Part shown: piece after piece, positions 17,626 to 36,626 of the stretch
Layout: each line of letters begins with the position of its first letter
Position numbering within the stretch: position 1 is the stretch's first letter
Source of the DNA: Actinophytocola xinjiangensis
Lineage (GTDB): Bacteria; Actinomycetota; Actinomycetes; Mycobacteriales; Pseudonocardiaceae
Direction of reading: 5' to 3'
Assembly (NCBI RefSeq): GCF_001921215.1
Contig: NZ_MSIF01000005.1
Span: forward strand, 124,001-188,000
Length of the DNA stretch: 64,000 nt
Translations under genes and position numbers: made by a program
Notes under the pieces: generated by a model
Told to the model about the DNA's origin: nothing
Database searches by the model: none
The model's input: the letters and a program-made list of their open reading frames with translations, nothing else

Positions 17626-18515
17626 TTGTCGTCCTCCTTACGCTGCGAGGGCGGCAGCTGGAAGCCGGCCTTCTCGGCGTCCTCGGCACTCGCGAACCAG
17701 ACCTCGGCCTCGGTGCGGTTGTAGAACGAGGTCCCCGGCAGGTGGTAGAGCTTGGAGCTCTGGTTGCCCTTGACCGGGAAGCCGTCGGGCTCCGAACCGT
17801 CGGCCAGCGCGGCGTGGCTGCCCTCGCCGTACGGCGCGTCGGCCTCGGCCACCTCGCCGGAGCGGGCGCTCGCCTTGGCACGACCCCGGGTGGGGCCCTC
17901 CAGGAAGGCGACCAGCGCGCTCTTGGTGAACACCACGTCGTCGTTGACGAGCACGTCGTAGGTGTTGAGCTGGTCGGGCCAGATCGTGTGCACGTTGGGC
18001 AGGTTGCGCACCGACTTCCAGCCGGTGTCCTCGCCCCTGGTCAGCACGACCAGCAGGCTGCGCGCCTCGCTGACCGTCCCCAGGAACGTGCGGGCGGCCT
18101 TGGTCGACGGGGTCTCCCCGTCCACCAGGTCGCTGACCACGTGCACCTGGCCGGCACGCGCCCGGTCGGAGAGGGCACCGCGCAGGGCTGCGGCCTTCAT
18201 CTTCTTGGGGGTGCGCTGGGTGTAGTCGCGGGGCTGCGGGCCGTGGACGATGCCACCGCCGGCGAACTGCGGCGCGCGGGTCGAGCCCTGGCGGGCACGA
18301 CCGGTGCCCTTCTGCCGGTAGGGCTTCTTGCCACCGCCGCGGACGTCACCGCGGGTCTTGGTCGAGTGCGTGCCCTGGCGAGCCGCGGCCAGCTGGGCCA
18401 CGACGACCTGGTGCATCAGCGCGATGTTGGCCTGCACGTCGAAGATCTCGGCGGGCAACTCGACGGTGCCGTCGGTCGCGCCGGCCGGGGTCCTGACCTC
18501 CACCGTCATGGTCAC
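17622..18515 (-). CDS. rplD: 50S ribosomal protein L4 (uL4) with an extra C-terminal domain
   Basis: L4 reaches the tunnel constriction through its extended loop ([36 protein letters not shown]). The core ends near residue 215. Residues 228-291 repeat the C-terminal domain of L17: [43 protein letters not shown] and PPSQ. Forty-four of 64 aligned positions are identical to L17. The 297 residues compare with about 201 in E. coli. It overlaps rplC and rplW by four bases each. Confidence 0.96.
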   Translation of the reverse strand: MTMTVEVRTPAGATDGTVELPAEIFDVQANIALMHQVVVAQLAAARQGTHSTKTRGDVRGGGKKPYRQKGTGRARQGSTRAPQFAGGGIVHGPQPRDYTQRTPKKMKAAALRGALSDRARAGQVHVVSDLVDGETPSTKAARTFLGTVSEARSLLVVLTRGEDTGWKSVRNLPNVHTIWPDQLNTYDVLVNDDVVFTKSALVAFLEGPTRGRAKASARSGEVAEADAPYGEGSHAALADGSEPDGFPVKGNQSSKLYHLPGTSFYNRTEAEVWFASAEDAEKAGFQLPPSQRKEDDK

Positions 18516-19165
18516 TGCTCTTCACCCTTCACGGCGGTCTTGAGGAACACCACGCCGCCCTTGGGGCCGGGGATGGCGCCCTTGACCAGGATCAGGCCAT
18601 CCTCGGCGTCCACCCGGTGGACCGTGAGGTTCTGGGTCGTGACCCGGACGTGGCCCATCCGGCCAGCCATGCGCAGGCCCTTGAACACGCGACCCGGGGT
18701 GGCGCAGCCACCGATCGAGCCGGGCGAGCGGTGCTTGCGCTGGGTGCCGTGGGAGGCGCTCAGGCCCTTGAAGCCGTGGCGCTTCATGACACCGGCGGTG
18801 CCCTTGCCCTTGCTGGTGCCGATCGCGTCGATCACGACGCCGGACTCGAAGACCTCGGCGGTGATCTCCTGGCCGAGTTCGTAGGAGTCGGCGTCGGTCG
18901 TACGCAGCTCGGCGAGGAAGCGCCTCGGCGTGACGCCGGCCTTCTCGAAGTGGCCGGTGCGCGGCTTGTTGACCTTGCGAGGGTCGATGGCGCCGAACGC
19001 CAGCTGCACGGCCGCGTACCCGTCGTTGTCCTGGGTGCGGATCTGGGTGACCACGTTGGGGCCGGCCTTGACGACGGTCACCGGGACAATCCGGTTGTTC
19101 TCGTCGAAGACCTGGGTCATCCCGAGCTTGGTACCCAGGATCCCTTTCATCTGCCGGTCAGACAT
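18512..19165 (-). CDS. rplC: 50S ribosomal protein L3 (uL3)
   Basis: Early-assembly protein near the peptidyl-transferase centre. The 217 residues begin [20 protein letters not shown]. The central loop includes [20 protein letters not shown] and [10 protein letters not shown], the glutamine region that is methylated in other bacteria. Pleuromutilin-relevant residues were not examined in detail. Confidence 0.97.
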   Translation of the reverse strand: MSDRQMKGILGTKLGMTQVFDENNRIVPVTVVKAGPNVVTQIRTQDNDGYAAVQLAFGAIDPRKVNKPRTGHFEKAGVTPRRFLAELRTTDADSYELGQEITAEVFESGVVIDAIGTSKGKGTAGVMKRHGFKGLSASHGTQRKHRSPGSIGGCATPGRVFKGLRMAGRMGHVRVTTQNLTVHRVDAEDGLILVKGAIPGPKGGVVFLKTAVKGEEQ

Positions 19166-19178
19166 TGGTGCTCAGGCC

Positions 19179-19484
19179 TCACTGAATGTTGACGTCGACG
19201 CTGGCCGGGAGATCGATGCGCATGAGCGCGTCCACGGTCTTCGGCGTGGGGTCGAGGATGTCGATCAGACGCTTGTGCGTACGCATCTCGAAGTGCTCGC
19301 GCGAGTCCTTGTACTTGTGCGGCGAGCGGATGACGCAGTAAACGTTCTTCTCGGTGGGCAGCGGCACCGGCCCGACGACCCGAGCGCCCGTGCGGGTAAC
19401 CGTCTCCACGATCTTGCGCGCGGACGCGTCGATCGCCTCGTGGTCGTAGGCCTTGAGCCGGATGCGGATCTTCTGTCCCGCCAT
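19179..19484 (-). CDS. rpsJ: 30S ribosomal protein S10 (uS10)
   Basis: First gene of the S10 operon. It forms part of the 30S head and, as NusE, of NusG/NusB transcription complexes. The 101 residues start [20 protein letters not shown] and contain [20 protein letters not shown]. The 262-base upstream interval should hold the operon promoter. Confidence 0.97.
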   Translation of the reverse strand: MAGQKIRIRLKAYDHEAIDASARKIVETVTRTGARVVGPVPLPTEKNVYCVIRSPHKYKDSREHFEMRTHKRLIDILDPTPKTVDALMRIDLPASVDVNIQ

Positions 19485-19665
19485 GGTGGCTTGCCGTCCT
19501 TGTCTTTATGACTCGTGCCGCTCCGGTCCACGCGGTCGGGTGTGTCGCGCCCTTCGCACAGACCGGCCCCTTGGACTTGAGTCCTACGGGAGTGGTCATG
19601 ATGGCTCGTCAGCGGCATACCACCGCGAGCCTGCGCCCGCGCGCGGCTGACCGCGACGAGCAACC

Positions 19666-19671
19666 TGTCAA
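19666..19671 (-). promoter_or_regulatory. Perfect -35-like hexamer upstream of rpsJ
   Basis: TTGACA occurs on the minus strand about 180 bases before rpsJ, between the tuf terminator and the gene. No good -10 hexamer stands 16-19 bases downstream, so the promoter is only suggested. The rest of 19485-19701 shows no gene. Confidence 0.3.
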
Positions 19672-19701
19672 GGATGCCACACGCTGATGCGGCACCCGAA
19701 A

Positions 19702-19738
19702 CCGGGGGCCCCCAGGTCCTTGACCCAGGGGCCCCCGG
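19702..19738 (-). terminator. Terminator after tuf
   Basis: CCGGGGGCCCC at 19702-19712 pairs with GGGGCCCCCGG at 19728-19738, eight bases after the tuf stop. On the minus strand TTTCGG follows the stem. It separates the rpsL-tuf unit from the S10 operon. Confidence 0.7.
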
Positions 19739-19746
19739 AAGGGTAG

Positions 19747-20940
<1,194 letters not shown>

Positions 20941-21057
20941 TTCTCTCGTCCTCCTGGACTTGTATCTCTCCGCCGCCCTGGTTTACGACGACAGCTCAAT
21001 GGGGTCAGTTGTGCGGAACCATAGAGGGCGCTACCCACGCAGCCCGCACCGGATTGT

Positions 21058-23157
<2,100 letters not shown>

Positions 23158-23218
23158 GGGTGTCTTCCCCTGTCTCAATAAGCGTTGGTGCGGCCCAAAC
23201 CTGTTTGGCCGCGCCGCA

Positions 23219-23689
23219 TCACCAGCGGTAGTGCGCGAAGGCCTTGTTGGACTCCGCCATCTTGTGTGTGTCCTCGCGGCGCTTGACGCTCGCCCCGAGG
23301 CCGTTGCTCGCGTCGAGCAGCTCGTTCATCAGCCGCTCGGTCATGGTCTTCTCCCGGCGCTGCCGCGAGAAGTTGACCAGCCAGCGCAGCGCCAGCGTGG
23401 TCGAGCGGCCCGGCTTGACCTCGATCGGCACCTGGTAGGTGGCGCCACCGACACGGCGGCTCTTCACCTCGATGGTCGGCTTCACGTTGTCCAGCGCACG
23501 CTTGAGCGTGACCACCGGGTCGGTGCCGGTCTTGTCGCGGGCGCCCTCGAGGGCCTGGTAGACGATCTTCTCGGCGACAGAGCGCTTTCCGTCCCGCAGC
23601 ACCTTGTTGACCAGCTGGGTGACCAGCGGGGAGCTGTAGACCGGGTCGGAGATCAGCGGCCGCTTCGCGGCTGGTCCCTTGCGGGGCAT
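23219..23689 (-). CDS. rpsG: 30S ribosomal protein S7 (uS7)
   Basis: 16S rRNA 3'-domain assembly protein. The 156 residues start [20 protein letters not shown] and contain [20 protein letters not shown]-type sequence. It starts two bases after the rpsL stop. Normal str-operon member. Confidence 0.97.
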   Translation of the reverse strand: MPRKGPAAKRPLISDPVYSSPLVTQLVNKVLRDGKRSVAEKIVYQALEGARDKTGTDPVVTLKRALDNVKPTIEVKSRRVGGATYQVPIEVKPGRSTTLALRWLVNFSRQRREKTMTERLMNELLDASNGLGASVKRREDTHKMAESNKAFAHYRW

Positions 23690-23690
23690 C

Positions 23691-24065
23691 TCAGCTCTTC
23701 TCCTTCTTCGCGCCGTACCGGCTGCGAGCCTGCTTGCGGTTCTTCACGCCCTGCGTGTCCAACGAGCCGCGGATGATCTTGTAGCGGACGCCGGGCAGGT
23801 CCTTCACCCGGCCACCGCGGACCAGGACCATCGAGTGCTCCTGCAGGTTGTGGCCCTCACCCGGGATGTAGGCCGTGACCTCGATACCGCTGGTCAGCTT
23901 GACGCGCGCGACCTTGCGCAGCGCGGAGTTCGGCTTCTTCGGGGTGGTGGTGTACACGCGGGTGCACACGCCACGCCGCTGCGGGCTTCCCTTGAGGGCC
24001 GCAGTCTTCTGCTTGGCGACCTTGTCCTGGCGGCCCTTACGGACCAGCTGCTGGATCGTGGGCAT
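23691..24065 (-). CDS. rpsL: 30S ribosomal protein S12 (uS12)
   Basis: Decoding-centre protein of 124 residues ([20 protein letters not shown]). The two lysines altered in streptomycin resistance, in [12 protein letters not shown] and [12 protein letters not shown], are both wild type. The ATG at 24065 was set by family length. The frame is open further upstream but the residues there are not S12-like. Confidence 0.97.
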   Translation of the reverse strand: MPTIQQLVRKGRQDKVAKQKTAALKGSPQRRGVCTRVYTTTPKKPNSALRKVARVKLTSGIEVTAYIPGEGHNLQEHSMVLVRGGRVKDLPGVRYKIIRGSLDTQGVKNRKQARSRYGAKKEKS

Positions 24066-24399
24066 GGACCGGCTTTCTTCGACTGGTGTTGCTACTGCGT
24101 GTGGTCGGTGCTGCTCTTGTTCCACCCGATCCCGCCGTATCACGAGGTCGGGCGTGTCGCCCTTCCTCATAACGCTCGGGCAGGATTGAATCATCCCTAC
24201 GAGGCTCGGAAGGAACTCCGCGGTTACTGCCGGGTGTCCACCGGAGGTGGACCTCCGCGCACAGGCACGCGGATTGACCCGACCTAGGCCGGGCGCGAGT
24301 ACCCAAGATACCCGCCACCTCGGAGGCGGTCAAAACCGGGGTACCTCGACGTCGCGCGGGGAACCACCCCCAGGCTAGACGGTCGGCTCCCGGCCCCCG
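24066..24399 (-). other. Intergenic region upstream of rpsL
   Basis: These 334 bases should contain the promoter of the rpsL-rpsG-fusA-tuf operon. I see no protein-like frame. The only clear structure is a short palindrome, CGGAGGTGGACCTCCG, at 24242-24257. No convincing -35/-10 pair was found by eye. Confidence 0.4.
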
Positions 24400-24804
24400 T
24401 CAGGCCCCCGGCGCGACCACGCTGAACCCTGCCCCGGCCGCCGCCGAGGCAAGCCGCTTGTCGTAGGTCACGAACGCGCTGATGTGCTTGCCCGACGCGA
24501 CGAGGTTCTCGGCGGTCGCCAGGTGGATCGCGTCCAACGAACGGAGATGTGGATCCATGTAGGCCGCGGCGGTGGCCCGGACCGTCGCGTCGATCTCCAT
24601 CCGCGAGACCTGCCGCAGTTTGACCGCCATCCCGGAAATGGCCTCCGGCTGTTCACGCCACAACGCGCGAGTCGCCTCCACCTCCGCGAGCACGGACGAG
24701 ACGAACTCGCCATCGGGCTGGGTGCCCAACCACGTGACCAGCTGTGCGGTGCCCTTCTCCACGCGAACGAGCTTCACCACGGCGTTGGAATCGAGGTAGA
24801 TCAA
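24400..24804 (-). CDS. PIN-domain toxin, VapC-like
   Basis: A 134-residue PIN-domain RNase. The acidic catalytic set is visible: D5 in MIYLDSN, E41/E43 in LAEVEATRA, D91 in SLDAIHLA and D115 in TYDKRL. PIN toxins of this type usually cut specific tRNA or rRNA sites; the target is unknown. The TTG start overlaps the antitoxin stop as TTGA, so the two are coupled. The pair sits just upstream of the rpsL operon on the same strand. Confidence 0.9.
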   Translation of the reverse strand: MIYLDSNAVVKLVRVEKGTAQLVTWLGTQPDGEFVSSVLAEVEATRALWREQPEAISGMAVKLRQVSRMEIDATVRATAAAYMDPHLRSLDAIHLATAENLVASGKHISAFVTYDKRLASAAAGAGFSVVAPGA

Positions 24805-25076
24805 AACCTCTCCTCGTCCCGGAGCCTGCTGATCAGCTCACCCGCGTCCGCGCCCACCGGGGCCTTGAGCGTCGGCATGACGAAGGGGCCTCGGTGACTC
24901 GCCGGGATCATCCGACCGGCCGCGACAAGGTCGCTCACCTCGTCCGGCACACCGGCGGGCACGAGGCGAGCAATGGGCTTGCCCCGGTTGGTGATCTCCA
25001 GGGACTCGCCGGCTTCGACTCGCGCGAGGACTCCGGCAGTGTCCTGGTTCAGCTCGCGGATGGGGACCTGCTCCAT
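24801..25076 (-). CDS. Phd/YefM-type antitoxin, VapB-like
   Basis: A 91-residue partner of the PIN toxin. The N-terminal Phd/YefM dimer and DNA-binding fold is recognisable: MEQVPIRELNQDTAGVLARV, AGESLEITNRGKPIARLVP. The C-terminal 40 residues should wrap the toxin. A palindrome 12 bases upstream is the expected autoregulatory operator. Confidence 0.9.
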   Translation of the reverse strand: MEQVPIRELNQDTAGVLARVEAGESLEITNRGKPIARLVPAGVPDEVSDLVAAGRMIPASHRGPFVMPTLKAPVGADAGELISRLRDEERF

Positions 25077-25087
25077 GCCATCGATCT

Positions 25088-25103
25088 TACTACGGAAGTA
25101 GTA
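25088..25103 (-). promoter_or_regulatory. Palindromic operator of the toxin-antitoxin pair
   Basis: TACTAC-GGAA-GTAGTA is a perfect 6+6 inverted repeat. An overlapping AAGTA-G-TACTT palindrome lies at 25096-25106. Both are AT-rich against a GC-rich background and sit directly before the antitoxin start, the usual site for autoregulation by Phd-type antitoxins. Confidence 0.65.
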
Positions 25104-25175
25104 CTTACTTTGGGCGTCACACGGACGGGTGCCGGCGTCACGCCCCTGGCCAGTTTCGTGACCGACCGTCGCCAG

Positions 25176-25712
25176 CTACCGGGTCGTCGTCCGCTGGCCG
25201 GTGACGTCGTAGAGGTGGTGGATCGGGTCATGGATGAAGTAGCGGGCGAAGGTGTCGATGGTGAAGGTGGCGCCGTCGCCGCGCGAGCCCGTCCTGGTCC
25301 AGTCGTCGACCCGCTCGAAGGCCGCCGCGAGAACCTCCGCCGCCTCGGTCAGCTCGACGGCCACCGTCGCCGGGTCCTGCTCGGCGTAGCGGTCCTGCAC
25401 GGCGGTGACGTCCTGGTCCCAGTTCGGGTAGGCAGGGTCGTCCTCGGTACGCATGAGGTGCAGGCGCTCGGCGTACACCCGGCAGCAGTCCCGGACGTGG
25501 CAGGCGTACTCCAGCGGAGACCACTTGTCCGGTGCCGGCCGCCGGGCGGCGTCGGGCAGATGGTCACCGGTGAGCAGCGCCGGCCAGGCCGCCGCGGTAC
25601 GGCGCAGCAGGGCGGGAACCTCGTCGGGCGCAACCGCCGTGGCGTCGAACCCGCACTCCTGGCACGGCCGCCGCAGTACCCAGGTCCAGTCCTTCGTGTC
25701 CGGTGCGATCAT
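25176..25712 (-). CDS. DinB-family putative metalloprotein
   Basis: About 178 residues from the ATG at 25712 (MIAPDTKDWTWVLRRPCQEC). A four-helix DinB/mycothiol-dependent-type fold is likely. The metal-binding histidines fit H72 in YACHVRD and H161 and H165 in FIHDPIHHLYD. A CxxC (C17, C20) precedes the fold. The enzymatic role is unknown. It lies between the rpoC terminator and the toxin-antitoxin pair and is separated from both. Confidence 0.75.
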   Translation of the reverse strand: MIAPDTKDWTWVLRRPCQECGFDATAVAPDEVPALLRRTAAAWPALLTGDHLPDAARRPAPDKWSPLEYACHVRDCCRVYAERLHLMRTEDDPAYPNWDQDVTAVQDRYAEQDPATVAVELTEAAEVLAAAFERVDDWTRTGSRGDGATFTIDTFARYFIHDPIHHLYDVTGQRTTTR

Positions 25713-25741
25713 GCGACCAGCATCCAGCACCCCGAAAACGC

Positions 25742-25771
25742 GGGAGCCCCCGACTGGCGTCGGGGGCTCCC
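25742..25771 (-). terminator. Terminator after rpoC
   Basis: Arms 25742-25754 and 25759-25771 form a perfect 13-bp stem with a four-base loop, 16 bases past the rpoC stop. GCGTTTTCGG follows on the minus strand. Confidence 0.9.
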
Positions 25772-25787
25772 TGTCGTTGTCAGCTGA

Positions 25788-29687
<3,900 letters not shown>

Positions 29688-29732
29688 GACGGGTCTTCCC
29701 CTTTGTTCCTAGAAGCCGGAGGCGGGCCAAGG

Positions 29733-33224
<3,492 letters not shown>

Positions 33225-33309
33225 GATGCGTCCTTCCAGGACTATGTGCGGTCGAGCAGCCTTGTTAGCAACTGTAACTAAGCTGGTCAGGGGTGCGGTC
33301 GTGCCCAAC

Positions 33310-33399
33310 AGTCTAGGGCATGCGAAAGTGGGCAGCGCAAAGGGGCAGTCTAGCCATAAAGTCGGCGACTGTCTAGGCCCGCACTCAACCGTCCTCCAA
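33310..33399 (-). promoter_or_regulatory. Candidate rpoB promoter region with three CTAGAC repeats
   Basis: TTGGAG (33394-33399) and TAGACA (33370-33375) are 18 bases apart, a plausible primary-sigma promoter. CTAGACTG recurs at 33347-33353 and 33310-33316, each containing a TAnnnT hexamer. All three are on the minus strand within the 290 bases between the last mce-associated gene and rpoB. No protein-like frame is present in this interval. Confidence 0.45.
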
Positions 33400-33514
33400 G
33401 CCGAAGGCGCGCTTGGTGAATAGCGTGACCCCGGGGCGTCAGTGAGTCAAGATGCCGCGCCAGGATCGCACCGCGTTTCAGCCGCGCCGTCAGCGAACAT
33501 TCAGCTGGTCCGGC

Positions 33515-34141
33515 TCAACATTTCGGCTCCCCAACGCCACCGGACGGTGACTGTCCGAAGAAGTCGAGGCTGGTCAGAAGCCAGCTGTCGGCGCCGTCAC
33601 GTTCGGCCCGCGCCGCGAACTGGGAGGCACCGGTCGTGGCCGGCCCGTCACCGCGTGTCGAGGTCTGGTCGATGAACACGACCGCCTCGGCCCGCTCGCC
33701 GGTCAGCTCCACCAGCGCCACCTCGCGGACCGTCGTGCGCAACACGATCCGCTGCGTCACCGCCTGCTCCCGGACCTGGGCGAACAACTGGTCGTACTGG
33801 CAGCGGGCGTCGCCGGTCAGGTAGCGGTCGGCGGCCCGCTGCGCGGCGTCGAGGTCGGTGTGGTCGTAGCTGAACGCCGCCTCGACCGCGGTCCGCAACC
33901 AGTCGGTGACCTCGGCGGTCGCCGCCGTGTCGACCAGCGCCCGGTTGGGCGCCTGGGCGGCCTGCTCGGCGGCGCGCTCGGTGCGCCGGACCTGGTCGGT
34001 GACCCGGTCGGCGTCCCGCGCGGCCGAGCCGGCGGCGACGAACATCCACACCGACGCGCCGGCGAGCAGCACGGCCACCGCCACCAGCGCGAACACCGGG
34101 GCCCGGCCGGGGCGTGGGGGCGGCGGCTGCTGCGGGATCAC
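33515..34141 (-). CDS. Mce-associated membrane protein, type B (second copy)
   Basis: 208 residues from a GTG overlapping the previous stop as GTGA. After a Pro-rich cytoplasmic start comes one membrane helix (APVFALVAVAVLLAG) and an outside domain: AVEAAFSYDHTDLDAAQRA, DARCQYDQLFAQV. It matches the protein at 34752-35885 closely in this domain. Mce-associated proteins of this kind are thought to stabilise Mce transporters. It is the last gene of the mce operon before rpoB. Confidence 0.8.
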   Translation of the reverse strand: MIPQQPPPPRPGRAPVFALVAVAVLLAGASVWMFVAAGSAARDADRVTDQVRRTERAAEQAAQAPNRALVDTAATAEVTDWLRTAVEAAFSYDHTDLDAAQRAADRYLTGDARCQYDQLFAQVREQAVTQRIVLRTTVREVALVELTGERAEAVVFIDQTSTRGDGPATTGASQFAARAERDGADSWLLTSLDFFGQSPSGGVGEPKC

Positions 34142-34758
34142 CGGGGCTCCTCGTACGGGAGGCTGGACAGTGCGGACAGCTTCCACTCGTCGCCGGCCCT
34201 GGTCAGGGTGGCGACCATGCGCTGGTGGGCGGTGGTCGGACCGGCGCCGGCGGACTCCTTGACGACCTCGACGGCGGCCAGCACGGTCGCCGTGCCCGCC
34301 CGCTCGTCCAGGTCCCGGACCGCCAGGCGCACCACCCGGCCCTCGGTGACCGCCTCCATCTCGACGAGCTGGGCGCGCTGGTCCCCGGCGAGCGTGCTGA
34401 CCTGCTCGTGCAGCTCACCGGTGGTCACCTCGGCCCACGCCGCCAGGTCCCGGTCGACCGTGCGGTGGTCCAGGGTGTTGAGCACGGCGATCGCCCGCTG
34501 CGCGGCGACCGACACGTCGTCACGCACCGTGGCCACCGGTTGGACCTCGACGGCCGGTACCGTCGACAGCTCCCGCTCGGCGTCGGCCAGGTCGTCGTTG
34601 GCCACCACCAGCCGGACCAGCGCCCAGACCGCGACCCCGGCCGCCACCACCACCGCCACCACGGCGGCGACCAGCGGGGCCGCCTTCCGGCGGACCGGCT
34701 GGGGCGACGGCTGGGGCGATGACTGGGGCGACGGCGGGTACGGGGGCGCGTTCAGCAC
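34138..34758 (-). CDS. Mce-associated membrane protein, type A (second copy)
   Basis: 206 residues. A Pro/Ser/Gln-rich start precedes one membrane helix (LVAAVVAVVVAAGVAVWALV) and an outside domain with VLNTLDHRTVDRDLAAWAEV and TTGELHEQVSTLAG. This aligns with the protein at 35918-36604 (MNTLDYRELEDGLARWSAV). The GTG start lies seven bases inside the previous gene. No enzyme motif is visible. Confidence 0.8.
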   Translation of the reverse strand: MLNAPPYPPSPQSSPQPSPQPVRRKAAPLVAAVVAVVVAAGVAVWALVRLVVANDDLADAERELSTVPAVEVQPVATVRDDVSVAAQRAIAVLNTLDHRTVDRDLAAWAEVTTGELHEQVSTLAGDQRAQLVEMEAVTEGRVVRLAVRDLDERAGTATVLAAVEVVKESAGAGPTTAHQRMVATLTRAGDEWKLSALSSLPYEEPR

Positions 34759-35885
34759 TGTGGAACCGGTTCTCCGGTCACCAGCTCCTGGTCGAACATG
34801 TTGAACTCGATGATCTTCCAGGAGTCACCGTCGCGGCGGGCGCGGACGCCGAACACGGCCTCGCCGGGCACCGTCTTGTTGGTGTCGACACGGGTGGAGA
34901 CCAGGTCGATGAACACCAGTGCCTCGGCGCGGTCACCGTCCAGCCTGACCAGACCGATGTCACGCACCGTGGTCGCCAGGATGAGCTTCTGCTCCGGGGC
35001 CAGCTGCATCAGCTGCTTGAACAGCATGTCGTACTCGCAGCGCGCGGACTCGGTCAGCGACGCGTCGACGGCCTTCTTGGTCGACTCCAGGTCGGTGTAG
35101 TTGTAGCTCAGCGTCGTCTCGACGGCCGTGGTCAGCTGGCCAAGGACCTCGCTGGTGGTCGACGAGTCGGTCAGCGCGGTGTTCGTGTCTCGGCTCTCCA
35201 GCGCACTGGCCTCGCCCCGGAACCAGAACGCGCCCGCCCCGAGGAGCACCGCGACGACGGCCAGGACGGCGGCCACCGGGTACGGGTGGCGCACGCCGCG
35301 CCGGCGGGCCGCGCGGTGCGGGTTCGGGCGCGGCTGGGGGGCGGAGTCGGCGGCGGCCCGGGAGTCGGACTCGGCGGAGCTGAGGTCGGCCGGGCGGGTG
35401 ACGCCGGCGGCCCGGCGCTTGCCGGCCGGCCGCTGGGCCCGGTGCCGCGCCGACCGGGCCACCAGGGCTGTCGGTTCGGCTTCCGCTGCCTCCTCGGCCT
35501 CGGCGGTCTCGGACTCGGCGGCCTTGGCTGACTCGGGCTCGGGCGGCGCAGCCTCGTCGGCCTTGGCTTCCTCGGCCTTGGCTTTTTCAGCCTTGGCTTT
35601 TTCGGGCTCGGGTGCTTCGGGCTCGGGTGCTTCGGGCTCGGGGTCGGTGGTGCCGAGGTCGACGCCGGGCCGGTCGTCGTCCTTCGCCGGTGGCTCGGGC
35701 TCGGCGGCCGGTGACTGCGCGGCCTTCGCTTCCTGGGCGGTGTCCTCCGCGGTGGTGTCCGCGGTGGTGTCCTCCGGAGCGGGCGTGTCGGGGCCCGGGC
35801 GGTGACGCAGGCCGGCCACGCGGGGGCGGCGCACCGGGGGCTGCTGGCCCGGGTTCGGGGTGGGGCGGCGGCGTGACGGAGGCAC
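34752..35885 (-). CDS. Mce-associated membrane protein, type B, with a long low-complexity cytoplasmic region
   Basis: 377 residues from the GTG at 35885. Residues 1-200 are disordered and rich in Pro, Ala, Glu and Lys, with EAPEPEAPEPE and KAKAEKAKAE repeats encoded by short tandem DNA repeats (about 35560-35645). A membrane helix (201-222) leads to the type B domain (AVETTLSYNYTDLESTKKA, ARCEYDMLFKQLMQL). The start is uncertain because the N-terminal region is unconserved in nature. Confidence 0.75.
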   Translation of the reverse strand: MPPSRRRPTPNPGQQPPVRRPRVAGLRHRPGPDTPAPEDTTADTTAEDTAQEAKAAQSPAAEPEPPAKDDDRPGVDLGTTDPEPEAPEPEAPEPEKAKAEKAKAEEAKADEAAPPEPESAKAAESETAEAEEAAEAEPTALVARSARHRAQRPAGKRRAAGVTRPADLSSAESDSRAAADSAPQPRPNPHRAARRRGVRHPYPVAAVLAVVAVLLGAGAFWFRGEASALESRDTNTALTDSSTTSEVLGQLTTAVETTLSYNYTDLESTKKAVDASLTESARCEYDMLFKQLMQLAPEQKLILATTVRDIGLVRLDGDRAEALVFIDLVSTRVDTNKTVPGEAVFGVRARRDGDSWKIIEFNMFDQELVTGEPVPQC

Positions 35886-35917
35886 GGCTGCGCACGTCCT
35901 TTCGGTGAGGTCGCCGG

Positions 35918-36604
35918 TCAGCGGGAGGGCGGCGCGGCGGGCTCGGCTGGCTGCTCGGCCGGCGGCTGCTGCGCGGACTGCACGGGGGTCAGCACATCGA
36001 GCTTCCAGCCGTTCTCGGTGCGCAGCAGGGTGCCCTCGACGCGCTTGAAGTCGGTCTTGGGCTCGCCGCCGCCCAGCGACAGCGTCGTCTCGACGGCGGC
36101 GATCACGATCGCCTTGCCGCCCCGGTCGTCCAGCTCCCGCACGGCCAGCGAGCGGACCTTGGACCTGGTCACCCACTTGGCGTCGGTGAGGCTCTTCTTG
36201 TCCTCGTCGGTCAGCCGGGTGATCTCGGCGTTCAGCGTGCCGGTGGTGACCGCCGACCATCTCGCCAGGCCGTCCTCCAGCTCGCGGTAGTCCAGGGTGT
36301 TCATCGTCTCGACGGCGATCCGCGCCTGGCGGTCGACCTCGACGCGCATCGCCGAGTACTCCAGCCCGTCGTCGTTGGCGGCACGGAACCAGGCCACGCC
36401 GAACCAGCCGGCCACCCCGACCGCCGCGACCAGCAGCGCGACCGCCGCCGCCAGCACGATCGACGGCAGCTTCGTGCGGGAGTCCGACCCTGGGGCGGGT
36501 TCCGGCTCGGCGGTCTCCTCGACCTCGGGGACCTCGACGGAATCCGGGCTGTCGTCCGAGCCTTCGACGTCGTGGTTGACGTCACTGTCAGCCGGGGAAG
36601 TCAT
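35918..36604 (-). CDS. Mce-associated membrane protein, type A
   Basis: 228 residues. An acidic cytoplasmic start (residues 1-45), one membrane helix (IVLAAAVALLVAAVGVAG) and an outside domain of the type A pattern (METMNTLDYRELEDGL-like, TTGTLNAEITRLTDEDKK). A Pro/Ala-rich tail follows. It begins 22 bases after the mceF-like gene and is the first of four accessory genes. Confidence 0.8.
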   Translation of the reverse strand: MTSPADSDVNHDVEGSDDSPDSVEVPEVEETAEPEPAPGSDSRTKLPSIVLAAAVALLVAAVGVAGWFGVAWFRAANDDGLEYSAMRVEVDRQARIAVETMNTLDYRELEDGLARWSAVTTGTLNAEITRLTDEDKKSLTDAKWVTRSKVRSLAVRELDDRGGKAIVIAAVETTLSLGGGEPKTDFKRVEGTLLRTENGWKLDVLTPVQSAQQPPAEQPAEPAAPPSR

Positions 36605-36626
36605 AACTCTCCAGGGTAGAGCCGGG

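Noticed and set aside
23691-24065. Streptomycin-resistance changes in S12
   Set aside because: Both key lysines ([11 protein letters not shown] and GGRVKDLPG) are wild type.
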